The position numbers and the translations under genes were made by a program. This document shows, piece by piece, positions 17,523 through 25,700 of a stretch of 42,749 bases of DNA. Numbering within the stretch: the first letter of the stretch is position 1; every line of letters begins with the position of its first letter. The stretch lies in NCBI GenBank assembly GCA_013822275.1, contig PNKC01000024.1, forward strand, positions 1 through 42,749, read 5' to 3'. The notes under the pieces were generated by a model that had not been told where the DNA came from, searched no databases, and worked only from the letters and a program-made list of their open reading frames with translations. The stretch is from Anaerolinea sp. GTDB taxonomy: Bacteria; Chloroflexota; Dehalococcoidia; Tepidiformales; Tepidiformaceae.

Positions 17523-18547
17523 TACGGGTACACCGCCGGCAGGTCCAGGCCCGCCTTCTGGTCGATCCCCAGCATCAGGTTCATATTCTCAATCGCCTGC
17601 CCGGCGGCGCCTTTCACCAGGTTATCCAGTACGCCAATCGCCACGAGCATCCCATTCCGCGCATCCACGACGGGATGCACCAGACACATGTTGTTGCCCA
17701 GGGTGTGCTTCGTATGCGGGGGCGCATCGACAACCCGCGTGAACGGGCAATCCCTGTAGAACTCGCGATACAGCTCGCGCACCTCGGCCTGGCTGACATC
17801 GCGGGCCAGCGGCGCGTAGCAGGTCGCGTGGATGCCGCGCGTCATCGGCACGAGGTGGGGTACGAAGGTCACCTTTGGCTCCGGCGCTTCCCGCAGCGCA
17901 CCCAGCTCTTGGGCGATCTCCGGCTGGTGGTTGTGGTTCCCCACCTTGTAGGCGGAAACGTCCTCATTGACTTCGCTGTAGCCGAAGCTCCCGCCGCTCC
18001 CACGCCCGGCCCCGGAAATGCCCGACTTCGCGTCAACCACAATCTGGTCGCCAATCACGCCAGCGGCAACCGCCGGCGCCAGCGCCAGGATCGCGGCGGC
18101 GGGATAGCAGCCGGGGTTGGCCACCAGTTTCGAGGCCGCGATCGCCGCCCGGTTCAGTTCCGGCAGCCCGTAGGTGGCCTCCGCAAGCAGTTCGGGCGCC
18201 GGGTGCGTCTTGCCCATCCACGTCTCGAATGCTTCGGCGGTCTTCAACCGGAAGTCAGCCGCAATGTCGATGACTTTCACCCCCGCCCTGACGTATGGGA
18301 CGCAAGCAGACGCGCTTTCCGCGGTTGGGAGCGCCGACATCACAACGTCCACTGATCCCTCGATCTCCGCCGTGATCATCGTGTCCCCGTAGACCGCCAG
18401 ATGAGGGAACGCCTCGCCCAAACGCCGCCCCGCCAGCGAACGGCCCGTGATCGACGTGATCCTGGCCTCCGGGTGCTGCCACAGCAGCCGCGCTGCTTCC
18501 ATCCCGGCAAAGCCGGTCACGTTGATGATGCCAACTCGATACGTCAC
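17522..18547 (-). CDS. argC: N-acetyl-gamma-glutamyl-phosphate reductase
   Basis: NADPH-dependent reduction of N-acetylglutamyl-phosphate to the semialdehyde; 341 aa. Motifs: RVGIINVTGFAGMEAARLL (NADP loop, residues 4-22), ALPTAES, VIDIAADFRL, and the active-site cysteine Cys147 in VANPGCYPAAAIL. GIHATCYA and HLVPMTRGI lie in the C-terminal half. The GTG at 18547 gives the proper N-terminus. No Shine-Dalgarno is near it, but a CACAAT hexamer lies exactly 6 nt upstream, so the transcript may be leaderless. It is the first gene of the arg cluster and divergent from the metallo-hydrolase gene. Confidence 0.95.
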   Translation of the reverse strand: MTYRVGIINVTGFAGMEAARLLWQHPEARITSITGRSLAGRRLGEAFPHLAVYGDTMITAEIEGSVDVVMSALPTAESASACVPYVRAGVKVIDIAADFRLKTAEAFETWMGKTHPAPELLAEATYGLPELNRAAIAASKLVANPGCYPAAAILALAPAVAAGVIGDQIVVDAKSGISGAGRGSGGSFGYSEVNEDVSAYKVGNHNHQPEIAQELGALREAPEPKVTFVPHLVPMTRGIHATCYAPLARDVSQAEVRELYREFYRDCPFTRVVDAPPHTKHTLGNNMCLVHPVVDARNGMLVAIGVLDNLVKGAAGQAIENMNLMLGIDQKAGLDLPAVYP

Positions 18548-18553
18548 TCCGGA

Positions 18554-18559
18554 ATTGTG
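18554..18559 (-). promoter_or_regulatory. Putative leaderless -10 element for argC
   Basis: Minus strand CACAAT followed by a 6-nt spacer and the GTG start. TTGGAT lies 18 nt upstream as a possible weak -35. The first base deviates from TANNNT, so this is the weakest of the series. Confidence 0.3.
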
Positions 18560-18620
18560 CCGCCTCGGGCCGCAGGAATCCAATGTGAAATGGCTCTCGT
18601 TCTGCCCTCGTCAAAGGTCG

Positions 18621-18626
18621 TAGAGT
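18621..18626 (+). promoter_or_regulatory. Putative leaderless -10 element for the metallo-hydrolase
   Basis: TAGAGT, then 6 nt, then the GTG start at 18633; transcription would begin at or next to the start codon. No Shine-Dalgarno and no convincing -35. Confidence 0.4.
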
Positions 18627-18632
18627 ACCGCG

Positions 18633-19364
18633 GTGCCCGATATCGACCTCACATTCATTGGTACCGGCAACGCGTTTGCGCCGGGAGGGTTGTGCTGGAA
18701 TGGGTTCCTCGCCTCCAACCGGTACCTTTTTGAAGCGCCCCCACAGGCGCTCATGTCCCTCAACAAGCTCGGCATCGACGCAAACGAACTCGAAGCCGTC
18801 ATCCTCAGCCATCACCACGGCGACCACTTCCTTGGCCTGCCATTCCTCATCCTCCACTGGAAATACATGGGACGCACCAGGCCAATCCGCATCGTCGGCC
18901 CGCGCGGCACGAGGGAGCTCGCGGAGGACATCTCCGCCCGCGTCTATCCGGGCATCTTCGATATCCATTTCGAGATCGAGTGGGTGGTGGCGGAGCCTGG
19001 CCGCGCCTTTCGGCTCGGTGGCCTGGAACTCGAACCGGTCGCCGTCAAGCACGACACGCGACTGGACGTCAGCCTTGGCTATGCCGCCCGGCTCGCGGGC
19101 CGCCGCTTCGCCTACACCGGCGACTCCGCGATCTGCGATGCCATCCTCGACCTCGCCCGCGGCGCCGAAGTGCTCGTGAGCGAGTGTGCCTCCCGCGATA
19201 CCACCATCGACATCCACATGAACCTCGTCGATGACATTCCCCGTGTCCGCGCCGCGATGCACCCGGACTCCCACCTTCTGCTCACTCACCTTGGCCCTGG
19301 CGTGGACACCCATGGCCTGGCACACACGACCGTGGCGACCGACTACGAGCGCTACCGCTTCTGA
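18633..19364 (+). CDS. Metallo-beta-lactamase-fold hydrolase, RNase Z/arylsulfatase-like
   Basis: Binuclear metal hydrolase of 243 aa. The metal motif HxHxDH is seen as SHHHGDHFLGLP (His60, His62, Asp64, His65); the later ligands fit YTGDSAICD (Asp) and LLLTHLGPG (His). IDLTFIGTGNAFAPGG is the typical first beta-hairpin of RNase Z-like members. It lacks the long exosite arm of tRNase Z, so tRNA 3'-end processing is unproven; phosphodiesterase or small-ester hydrolysis is as likely. The GTG at 18633 is preceded by a leaderless-type promoter. Divergent from argC by 85 bp; the downstream thiolase-like gene has its own promoter. Confidence 0.85.
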   Translation: MPDIDLTFIGTGNAFAPGGLCWNGFLASNRYLFEAPPQALMSLNKLGIDANELEAVILSHHHGDHFLGLPFLILHWKYMGRTRPIRIVGPRGTRELAEDISARVYPGIFDIHFEIEWVVAEPGRAFRLGGLELEPVAVKHDTRLDVSLGYAARLAGRRFAYTGDSAICDAILDLARGAEVLVSECASRDTTIDIHMNLVDDIPRVRAAMHPDSHLLLTHLGPGVDTHGLAHTTVATDYERYRF

Positions 19365-19414
19365 CGCCCAGGTGTGACGCCCACTCCCCGGTGGCCCGCT
19401 CCCCTCGACCTGTC

Positions 19415-19420
19415 TAGAAT
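19415..19420 (+). promoter_or_regulatory. Putative -10 element before the thiolase-like gene
   Basis: TAGAAT within TCTAGAATCGGCC, 20 nt before the ATG and upstream of the AAGGAG ribosome-binding site. No clear -35. The 11-mer TAGAATCGGCC recurs before the two-domain CaiB gene at 40288. Confidence 0.4.
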
Positions 19421-19440
19421 CGGCCATACAAGGAGCAGCC

Positions 19441-20634
19441 ATGTCACATCCACTGCGCGGCGCCGCCGCCATCACCGGCCTCGGCATGACGCCCATGGGC
19501 CGGATCTACGGGAAGTCCACGTTTGAGCTGGCGGCGGACGCCGTCCGCCTCGCGATCACCGACGCGGGGTTGAAAAAGGACGAAATAGACGGCCTCCTCA
19601 TCAACGCGGGCATCACCGGCACAACCGGGGGCGGCCTCACCCTCGGCCTCCAGAACTACCTCGGGCTGGGTAACCTCCGCCTCCTGAACCACATGAACGC
19701 GGCAGGCTCCACCGCCGCCCAAATGGTCCAATACGCGACAATGGCCATTGCCGCCGGCATGGCGACGCACGTTGTTTGCGTCTTCGCCGACGCCCCACTG
19801 CGCGAAACCACGTCCTCGGGAGCGGCCTATGGCGGCGCCGCCCGTGCCCCCGGCCGCCCAAAAGGCATGGCCGGACTCTACGCAGCCGCGGGCTACTTCG
19901 GCGCCAACACCGGCTATGCGCTGGCTGCCCGTCGCCACATGGCCGTTTATGGCACCACGCAGGACCAGTTCGGCCAGATCGCCGTCTCCCAGCGCGCCTG
20001 GGCCGTGAATAACCCCCTCGCCCAACTGCGGGAGCCGATGACCATGGAGGACTACCACGCCTCCCGCTGGATTATCGAGCCCCTCCACCTGCTGGACTGC
20101 TGTCTCGTCTCCAACGGCGCCGTGGCGGTCATCGTCAGTCCCGCGGACCGCGCCAGGTCCATGCCCCAGCCGCCGGTCTACATCCACGGGATGGGGCAGG
20201 GACACCCCGGCGACCATGCCCGCGCCGGCAGCGACTGGGAGACCATGACCGGCGCCCGCATCGCCGCCCGCACGGCCTTCGCGATGGCAGGCTGCGGCCC
20301 CGAGGACATCGACATCTGCGAACTCTACGACTGCTACACCTACACCGTCCTCGTGACCCTGGAAGACTACGGCTTCTGCAAAAAAGGTGAGGGCGGGCCG
20401 TTTGTGGAGGATGGCAAGCTTGGCCCGGGCGGCTCCCTTCCAACCAACACCGGCGGCGGCGAACTCTCCGCCTACTACATGTGGGGGATGACCCCGCTCA
20501 GCGAAGCCGTCATCCAGGGCCGGGGCGCCGGTGGCGCCCGCCAGGTCACGAAAAACGGCCTCATCCTCTGCACCGGCAACGGTGGCAACCTGAGCTACCA
20601 CGCGGCGCTGATCCTCAGCCCGCACGCGAACTGA
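19441..20634 (+). CDS. Thiolase-like / lipid-transfer-type protein, probable Ltp2-like aldolase subunit
   Basis: Thiolase-superfamily protein of 397 aa. The nucleophilic-cysteine region reads NHMNAAGSTAAQMV, with Ser/Thr and no Cys. The GHPxG histidine motif is replaced by ELSAYYMWGMTPL (341-353). The C-terminal CTGNGGNLSYHAALIL is kept. It is therefore unlikely to be a normal thiolase. ICELYDCYTYTVLVTLEDYGF carries Tyr296, and Tyr345/346 lie in the altered histidine motif. From memory, these resemble the tyrosines of Ltp2-type steroid side-chain retro-aldolases, which work with a DUF35 partner. Such a partner is encoded 10 nt downstream. ATG at 19441 with AAGGAG. An acyl-CoA aldolase role is inferred; a lipid-transfer-like protein is the alternative. 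Confidence 0.8.
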   Translation: MSHPLRGAAAITGLGMTPMGRIYGKSTFELAADAVRLAITDAGLKKDEIDGLLINAGITGTTGGGLTLGLQNYLGLGNLRLLNHMNAAGSTAAQMVQYATMAIAAGMATHVVCVFADAPLRETTSSGAAYGGAARAPGRPKGMAGLYAAAGYFGANTGYALAARRHMAVYGTTQDQFGQIAVSQRAWAVNNPLAQLREPMTMEDYHASRWIIEPLHLLDCCLVSNGAVAVIVSPADRARSMPQPPVYIHGMGQGHPGDHARAGSDWETMTGARIAARTAFAMAGCGPEDIDICELYDCYTYTVLVTLEDYGFCKKGEGGPFVEDGKLGPGGSLPTNTGGGELSAYYMWGMTPLSEAVIQGRGAGGARQVTKNGLILCTGNGGNLSYHAALILSPHAN

Positions 20635-20644
20635 GGCACCAGGC

Positions 20645-21049
20645 GTGACCCAACCGGCCGTATCAAAGCCGCTCCCCGAACCCGACGAACCTTCCCTGCC
20701 GTTTTTCCAGGGCGCGACGGATGGCCGTCTCATGCTGATGAAATGCGCCGATTGCGGTGCGTTCCGTCTCCCCTCGCGCCACCATTGCGACGAATGCCTC
20801 TCGCCAACGTTTACCTGGGAGCAGGCGAGCGGTCGGGGTACCGTCCGGACGTTCGGCGTCATGCACCAGCGCTACCACCCCGGCTTCGCCCTTCCCTACA
20901 ACGTCACCGTCGTCGAGTTGGAGGAAGGGCCCCGCATCACCACCAACCTCGTTGGCATCGACAACGCCGACATCCGCGTTGGCATGCCCGTGACGGTTGA
21001 ATGGGAGCGTCACGAAGACGTCACGTTGCCCAAATTTCGCCCGGCCTGA
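20645..21049 (+). CDS. DUF35 OB-fold/zinc-ribbon protein, partner of the thiolase-like protein
   Basis: 134 aa with an N-terminal helix, a rubredoxin-like zinc ribbon MKCADCGAFRLPSRHHCDECLSP (Cys pairs C-x2-C and C-x2-C, near residues 38-55) and a C-terminal OB fold. DUF35 proteins bind thiolase-fold enzymes and channel acyl-CoA intermediates, as in archaeal HMG-CoA synthesis and in Ltp2/ChsH2 aldolases. The GTG at 20645 lies 10 nt after the upstream stop, so the two genes form an operon. Family and partnership are solid; the reaction of the complex is inferred. Confidence 0.88.
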   Translation: MTQPAVSKPLPEPDEPSLPFFQGATDGRLMLMKCADCGAFRLPSRHHCDECLSPTFTWEQASGRGTVRTFGVMHQRYHPGFALPYNVTVVELEEGPRITTNLVGIDNADIRVGMPVTVEWERHEDVTLPKFRPA

Positions 21050-21161
21050 GGCTTCGAGCCGGCCGCCCAGGGGAGGGGCATTTGAAGCCAATCGTAAGTT
21101 ATGACGTGTCCGCGCCTTAACACTTGACCACTCGTTATAGACGCCCCTCCGGGGCAACGGT

Positions 21162-21560
21162 ATGGCTCGCATGGATTCAGAACCCGCCTTCGGCATCGTC
21201 CTCTGGTCAACCGACGTGTTCGCTCTCGCCGGATTTCTCGAACGCGTTACCGGCGCCGTGCCTCTCGCGAAGCACCCCGGGTTTGCCGACCTGGGGTTTG
21301 GCTCAGCCCGGATCACGGTCCACGCCGACGAATCATACCGTGGCCACCCCTGGTTCGATGCCGTCACCCGCGAAGGCGTCGCCCGGGGGATTGGCGCCGA
21401 ACTCCGCTTTGAAGTCGCCGACGCCAACGGCGCCTACGCCGAAGCCCTGAAGGCGGGCGCCCAGAGTATCGCTCCCCCGTACGACGCGGACGCCGTGCGC
21501 GAATGCACCGTCATGGGTCCCGACGGTTACCTCATGAGCCTCTGGCAATCGCTCCCGTAG
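21162..21560 (+). CDS. VOC (glyoxalase/bleomycin-resistance) family protein
   Basis: Small single-domain protein of 132 aa with two beta-alpha-beta-beta-beta modules. The first is FGIVLWSTDVFALAGFLERVTG, interrupted at about residue 30. The second begins ELRFEVADANGAYAEALKAGA and ends CTVMGPDGYLMSLWQ, a classic VOC tail. Metal ligands are not clearly conserved. The ATG at 21162 was chosen for a purine-rich GGGGCAACGG upstream; an in-frame ATG at 21171 is possible. It lies 112 nt downstream of the DUF35 gene; a TATAGA at 21136 may be a -10 of its own. Substrate unknown. Confidence 0.8.
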   Translation: MARMDSEPAFGIVLWSTDVFALAGFLERVTGAVPLAKHPGFADLGFGSARITVHADESYRGHPWFDAVTREGVARGIGAELRFEVADANGAYAEALKAGAQSIAPPYDADAVRECTVMGPDGYLMSLWQSLP

Positions 21561-21572
21561 GAGACTTCGATA

Positions 21573-21586
21573 CCTCTCCTGAGAGG
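21573..21586. terminator. Short perfect hairpin after the VOC gene
   Basis: CCTCTC-CT-GAGAGG forms a 6-bp stem 13 nt after the VOC stop codon, with no T-tract. It could end transcription weakly or be an extra regulatory dyad for the next promoter. Confidence 0.25.
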
Positions 21587-21592
21587 ATGGGG

Positions 21593-21643
21593 TTATCAAA
21601 GCGTCGGATCCGTGGTACATTGTGAAAGTACTCACTATCACAA
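21593..21643 (+). promoter_or_regulatory. Promoter with operator-like dyad before a small basic protein
   Basis: TTATCA (21593-21598), 17-nt spacer, TACATT (21616-21621) is a good promoter. Over its -10 and predicted start lies a perfect dyad TTGTGA-N12-TCACAA (21620-21643). Nested within it is TGTGA-N6-TCACT (21621-21636), one base from a Crp-like palindrome. This is one of the clearest operator candidates in the window. The regulator is unknown and no Crp/Fnr gene is visible here. Confidence 0.5.
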
Positions 21644-21660
21644 AGGCAGGCACACCACAG

Positions 21661-21864
21661 ATGTTCGACCCACACAACTTCGAGCCGCTGAACGGCGTTT
21701 CCGAACCCACCCCCCAGCAGAAGCACCGCGCGGAATACTACGCCGCCCGCCGGGCCCGGAAGGCCGCGAAGGCGAAGCGTCCCGTTTCCGAGCCTTCGGT
21801 GGACGTGACACTCCTCCGCGCCCAGTTCATGACCCGCGTCGGCCGCTTCATCCGCTTCGCCTGA
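21661..21864 (+). CDS. Small basic hypothetical protein, 67 aa
   Basis: No family recognised. It starts MFDPHNFEPLNGVSEP, followed by a strongly basic helix (QKHRAEYYAARRARKAAKAKR, residues about 20-40) and a hydrophobic-basic tail ending VGRFIRFA. The basic helix could bind nucleic acid, or a membrane surface. The ATG at 21661 was preferred to an in-frame GTG at 21622 because the latter falls inside the predicted promoter-operator before the transcription start; AAGGCAGG lies 10 nt before the ATG. Converges with the SDR gene with only 9 nt between the stops. Confidence 0.55.
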   Translation: MFDPHNFEPLNGVSEPTPQQKHRAEYYAARRARKAAKAKRPVSEPSVDVTLLRAQFMTRVGRFIRFA

Positions 21865-21873
21865 TCCCGCCCC

Positions 21874-22656
21874 TCACCAGGCGGTCCAACCCCCGTCAAC
21901 CACCAGCGTGTGTCCGGTCATAAAGCTGCTGGCGTCGCTCGCGAGAAAGATCACGGCCCCGGCAAGCTCGTGCGGCTGCCCCCAGCGGCCCATCGGCGTT
22001 CGTTCCTCGATGAACTCGCGCCTCTCTCTGTCCTCGAACAGCGGCTTGGTCAGCTCCGTCTCGAAGTAGGCCGGAGCGACCGCGTTGACCTGCACCCCGC
22101 GCGCCGCCCACTCCAGCGCCATAACCTTGGTCAGCTGTTCGATCGCGCCCTTTGAGCTCGCATAGGCCGCCTGCCCGGGCAGCGCCACGCGCCCCATGAT
22201 GCTCGAAATGTTGATCACCTTGCCGCTGCCCTGCCTCACCATCGCCCCTCCCGCCGCGCGCGCACAGAAAAAGTAGCCCTCCAGGTTCGTCCGCAGGACG
22301 CCGCGGTACTCCTCCGCGCTCAACTCCAGCACCGGCTTCCGGACATTGGTCCCGGCGTTATTCACGAGGATGTCAAGGCGTCCCAACCGCTCTACCGCCC
22401 GGGCGACGAGGGCTTCGCAATCAGCCTCCCTCGTCGAGTCGGCCGCGATCGCCTCGGACCTCCTTCCCAGCCCCCGAATGTCGTCCCGCACGCTGTCGAT
22501 CTCAGCCGCCGTGCGGCTCGAGACCACAACGTCCGCCCCGGCCGCGGCCAGGGCGAGGGCCATCGTCTTCCCGAGGCCGCGGCCCGCCCCCGTCACGATG
22601 GCCACGCGGCCGGTAAGGTCGAACAGTTGGACGCCACGAAGCTCAGGACGCTGCAT
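21874..22656 (-). CDS. Short-chain dehydrogenase/reductase
   Basis: Classical SDR of 260 aa. NAD(P) motif TGAGRGLG (22-29), NNAGTNV (99-105), catalytic Ser near 151-152 in INISSIMG, Tyr165 and Lys169 in YASSKGA, and the C-terminal SFMTGHTLVVDGG. The preference for ADVVVSSRTA after beta-2 (basic Arg) favours NADP. Resembles gluconate 5-dehydrogenase and 3-oxoacyl-ACP reductase-like members; the substrate cannot be decided. The ATG at 22656 lacks a Shine-Dalgarno but has TAAACT exactly 6 nt upstream. It lies 46 nt downstream of the ABC permease stop but probably has its own promoter. Confidence 0.9.
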   Translation of the reverse strand: MQRPELRGVQLFDLTGRVAIVTGAGRGLGKTMALALAAAGADVVVSSRTAAEIDSVRDDIRGLGRRSEAIAADSTREADCEALVARAVERLGRLDILVNNAGTNVRKPVLELSAEEYRGVLRTNLEGYFFCARAAGGAMVRQGSGKVINISSIMGRVALPGQAAYASSKGAIEQLTKVMALEWAARGVQVNAVAPAYFETELTKPLFEDRERREFIEERTPMGRWGQPHELAGAVIFLASDASSFMTGHTLVVDGGWTAW

Positions 22657-22662
22657 GCGCGG

Positions 22663-22668
22663 AGTTTA
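22663..22668 (-). promoter_or_regulatory. Putative leaderless -10 element for the SDR gene
   Basis: Minus strand TAAACT, 6-nt spacer, then ATG at 22656. No Shine-Dalgarno sequence is present in the interval. Confidence 0.45.
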
Positions 22669-22702
22669 CGCACCCGGCATCCCGGCCTGCACGCTTGCGT
22701 CG

Positions 22703-25700
22703 CTACTCGTAACGCAGGGCTTCGGCCACCGGGACCCTTGATGCCGCGCGCGCCGGCAGGTAGGTCATCACCATCGCCGCGACGAATGCGATCGCACAGA
22801 CGATGCCGATTTCAACCCACGGGACGACGAAGTCAATATTCTTCGATTCCTCGCCGAAGTTGCCACTCGTGAAAAGGATCCAGGCCAGCGAAAGCCCGAG
22901 GCCGAGCCCGAGCAGGATCCCCGACATCGCGATAAACCCGGACTCAAAGAGGAAGCTCAGGGCGACCATGCTGCGTTGATACCCGATCGCCCTCAACATC
23001 CCGATCTGCTGACGCCGCTCCACCACTGCGCGCGAAGCCACCACGCCAAGGGCTGCGATGCCAACAATGAGGCCCAGCCCCATGAACCCCTGGAACACCA
23101 GCAGGAAGCCGTTCTGGAGCTTCTGCTGCTCGTCCAGGAGCTGGTCAAGCGAGTCTGCGGACGCCTGGACGAGGGTCGCCTCCACAGACTTGGCGTACTG
23201 CTCGGAGTCCGTGCCCGGCGTGAGCGCCAGGTAGAACCGCTGGCCCTTGGACTCCGGGAACGCCTCAACCACCGTCTGCTTTCCCGTGATGATCCCGCCG
23301 ACCCCTCCGCCATCGCCCGTACCGAGCCCCAGGAACGCGTCCGCGCTGTCCTTCATCTGGCCAATGATCGTGATCGTCTTGACCTGGCCGGTGCCGGGGT
23401 CGCGCAACTTCAAGGGGAATGGTGCGAATCCGTCCGCAAACGGGTCCAGTTTCAGGAGATCCCCGTCGTGCGGCCCGAAGGGGCCGGATTCCGCGGTCAC
23501 CTGCCCGTTCAGCACCGCCAGGGCCGGGTCCTTTCCGATCGCTGCCCACACCGCCGCGTCCGTTTCGTACCCGGCTGCCCGGAACTTCATCGGGATCCGA
23601 ACAGCCCGCAAGAACTCTTCGTTCCCGCCGAAGAGGGCGTAACGGCTGTACTCCTTCACCTCGCCGTCTGACTTCTTCCGGTCCCGGTTCTCCACTTCGG
23701 CTTCAAACGGATAGGCGATGCGGAGTTCGCCGGCCGCCGCGATTTTCGCCAGATCAGGGCGGGCCGTCCCGCCGCTGTCCCCGCTCGCCAGCGCGGCGCG
23801 CAGGTCTTCAATCCGGTTGTTCGCGTTCACCTGCAGGATAACGTCGAACCCGCCCTTCGTGTCCTCGTTGAGGAAGACTTCGGCAAAGTTCTTGTTGATC
23901 GTCGCGTTCATCACGAGCGCGAACATGATCAGCCCGATCATCGTCATCGTCATGCCGGTGCGGAAGCGCGACGTCAGTGGGTAAGCCACTCCCGTCTTCA
24001 CCGCGGGCACAATCCGCCCAAACCGAGAGCCAAGCGCTCCAACGGCGGGCAGCAGAATATCCGCGTTGTACACCACGATGAAGACCCCCGCGCTCACCAT
24101 CACCATGCCACTCAGGAAGAACATCTCGATGTTCCCTTCCAGTTCGCGATGCAGCCAGCCAAGCTTGCCTGGCGCTTCGAGGTACCAGAAGACCAGGACC
24201 AGGGCGCTCGTAACCGTGAACGTCAGCCGTTCGTGGATGTGGAAGTAGCGCAACACCACGGCGCCCCAGAGGAACGCCAGCGACACGCCCAGCGCATAGA
24301 AGAAGGCCGAACCGGTCTCCAGCCCGCCATAGATCATCGCCACCCCAGCCACCCCGAACGCGCTCCCGATCCCGGCGGACCAGGAAATCCTCGCCCGCGA
24401 GTCCTGGAGGAGGGCGAGCGGGAAGCCCACCAGCGGTGGGACGGCCACACCCGCCACCTGCAGCCAGAGCGGGATGCTCGCCGGCTTCCGGTCACGCGTG
24501 ATTCGGATCAGTCCTACCGCGATGAAGTACCACGGCAGGATGAGAAGCCAGCCGATGCCCGGAAGGGCGAGGCCCAGGATCCACGGCCACCGGGGCAACT
24601 TTTCTCCGTGACGATGTTCCCGCGTCGCCGCGAAGTCGGAGCCGCGCAGCATATACATCCAGGGCGTTATCAGGCCCACGACGATCATTGGGACGGCGAG
24701 CGCCATTCCGAGAGGGCCGAGCAGCAGGAACGTCAGCCCGACCGGAAGGGCGAGCGCCACGAGCCCGTTCAACACAGCGCGGAGGTAACCCCTCCAGGTC
24801 GCCGCCTCGGGGTTAACCGGGTGCGTCTCCGGCAGGTCCCGGATGGCCGCCGTGATGTTCAGCCGGCTGGCCCGCCAGGACGAGATGAAGATGACGAGGA
24901 AGGTCGCTATCACTCCCAGGCAGAACGCCACCACGAGGCTGCGCAGCGTGAACGTAACCGTCAGGTCCAGGCCGAGGTTGTCGCCCGCCGCCCACTTGAT
25001 AATCGCCACCATCGCAAGCGTCACGCCCATGCCCGCAAAAAGGCCAACAACCGCCGACCCCAGGTCGTAGCCCATGCCCTCGGCGAGAAACGACTCGACC
25101 AACTGCCGCCGCTTCGCCCCAACGGCGCGGGCCATACCCATCTCCGGCTTCCGCTCGGCCGCCAGCATGACGAAGATCAGGAAGATGAGGAGCACCCCCG
25201 CCGCGATCGAAAACAGGCCGAACACGACGAAGATCGTCGTGAACGCGTTCCCGAGCAGTTCTGCGAAGCGCAGGTTGTCTTGCTTGAACGCCTCCACCGC
25301 ATACGGCAGCTCCCCGACGGCTGCCTCCAGCTTCTCCTTCGCCGCATCCGAGCGGTCCACCCCGGAGCGGATGCCTCCACGGTTCGAGACGAAGACGCCG
25401 TCCGCGTTCGCGCCCTTTCCCGTCAACTCCGCCAGGAATGCAAAATCAACAGCCGCGCCCTCTTGACTGACCGAGTCAAACGCCCCGCTGAGGACACCGT
25501 TCGGCACGATCGCTTTGACCGTCAGTTCAACGGGCTTGCCCTGGTAAAACGCGAAGACCGCGTCACCCGGCCTGGCTTCGATCGCTTCCGCCAGGTCGTC
25601 GTTCACCGCCAGTTCGTTTCCGCTGAGCACCACGGGCTTGCCGCTGTGGTCCTTCAGCCCGCCGAGCCCCGCCGCGTCGCTCGCCCGGAACGCCACAATC

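Noticed and set aside
19444..20862. A 472-codon open frame antisense to the thiolase-like gene and part of the DUF35 gene
   Set aside because: Typical high-GC antisense shadow, Gly/Val/Ala/Asp-rich with no domain.
21621..21636. A true Crp binding site
   Set aside because: One half-site is imperfect and no Crp/Fnr gene is in the window, so it is reported only as an operator-like dyad.
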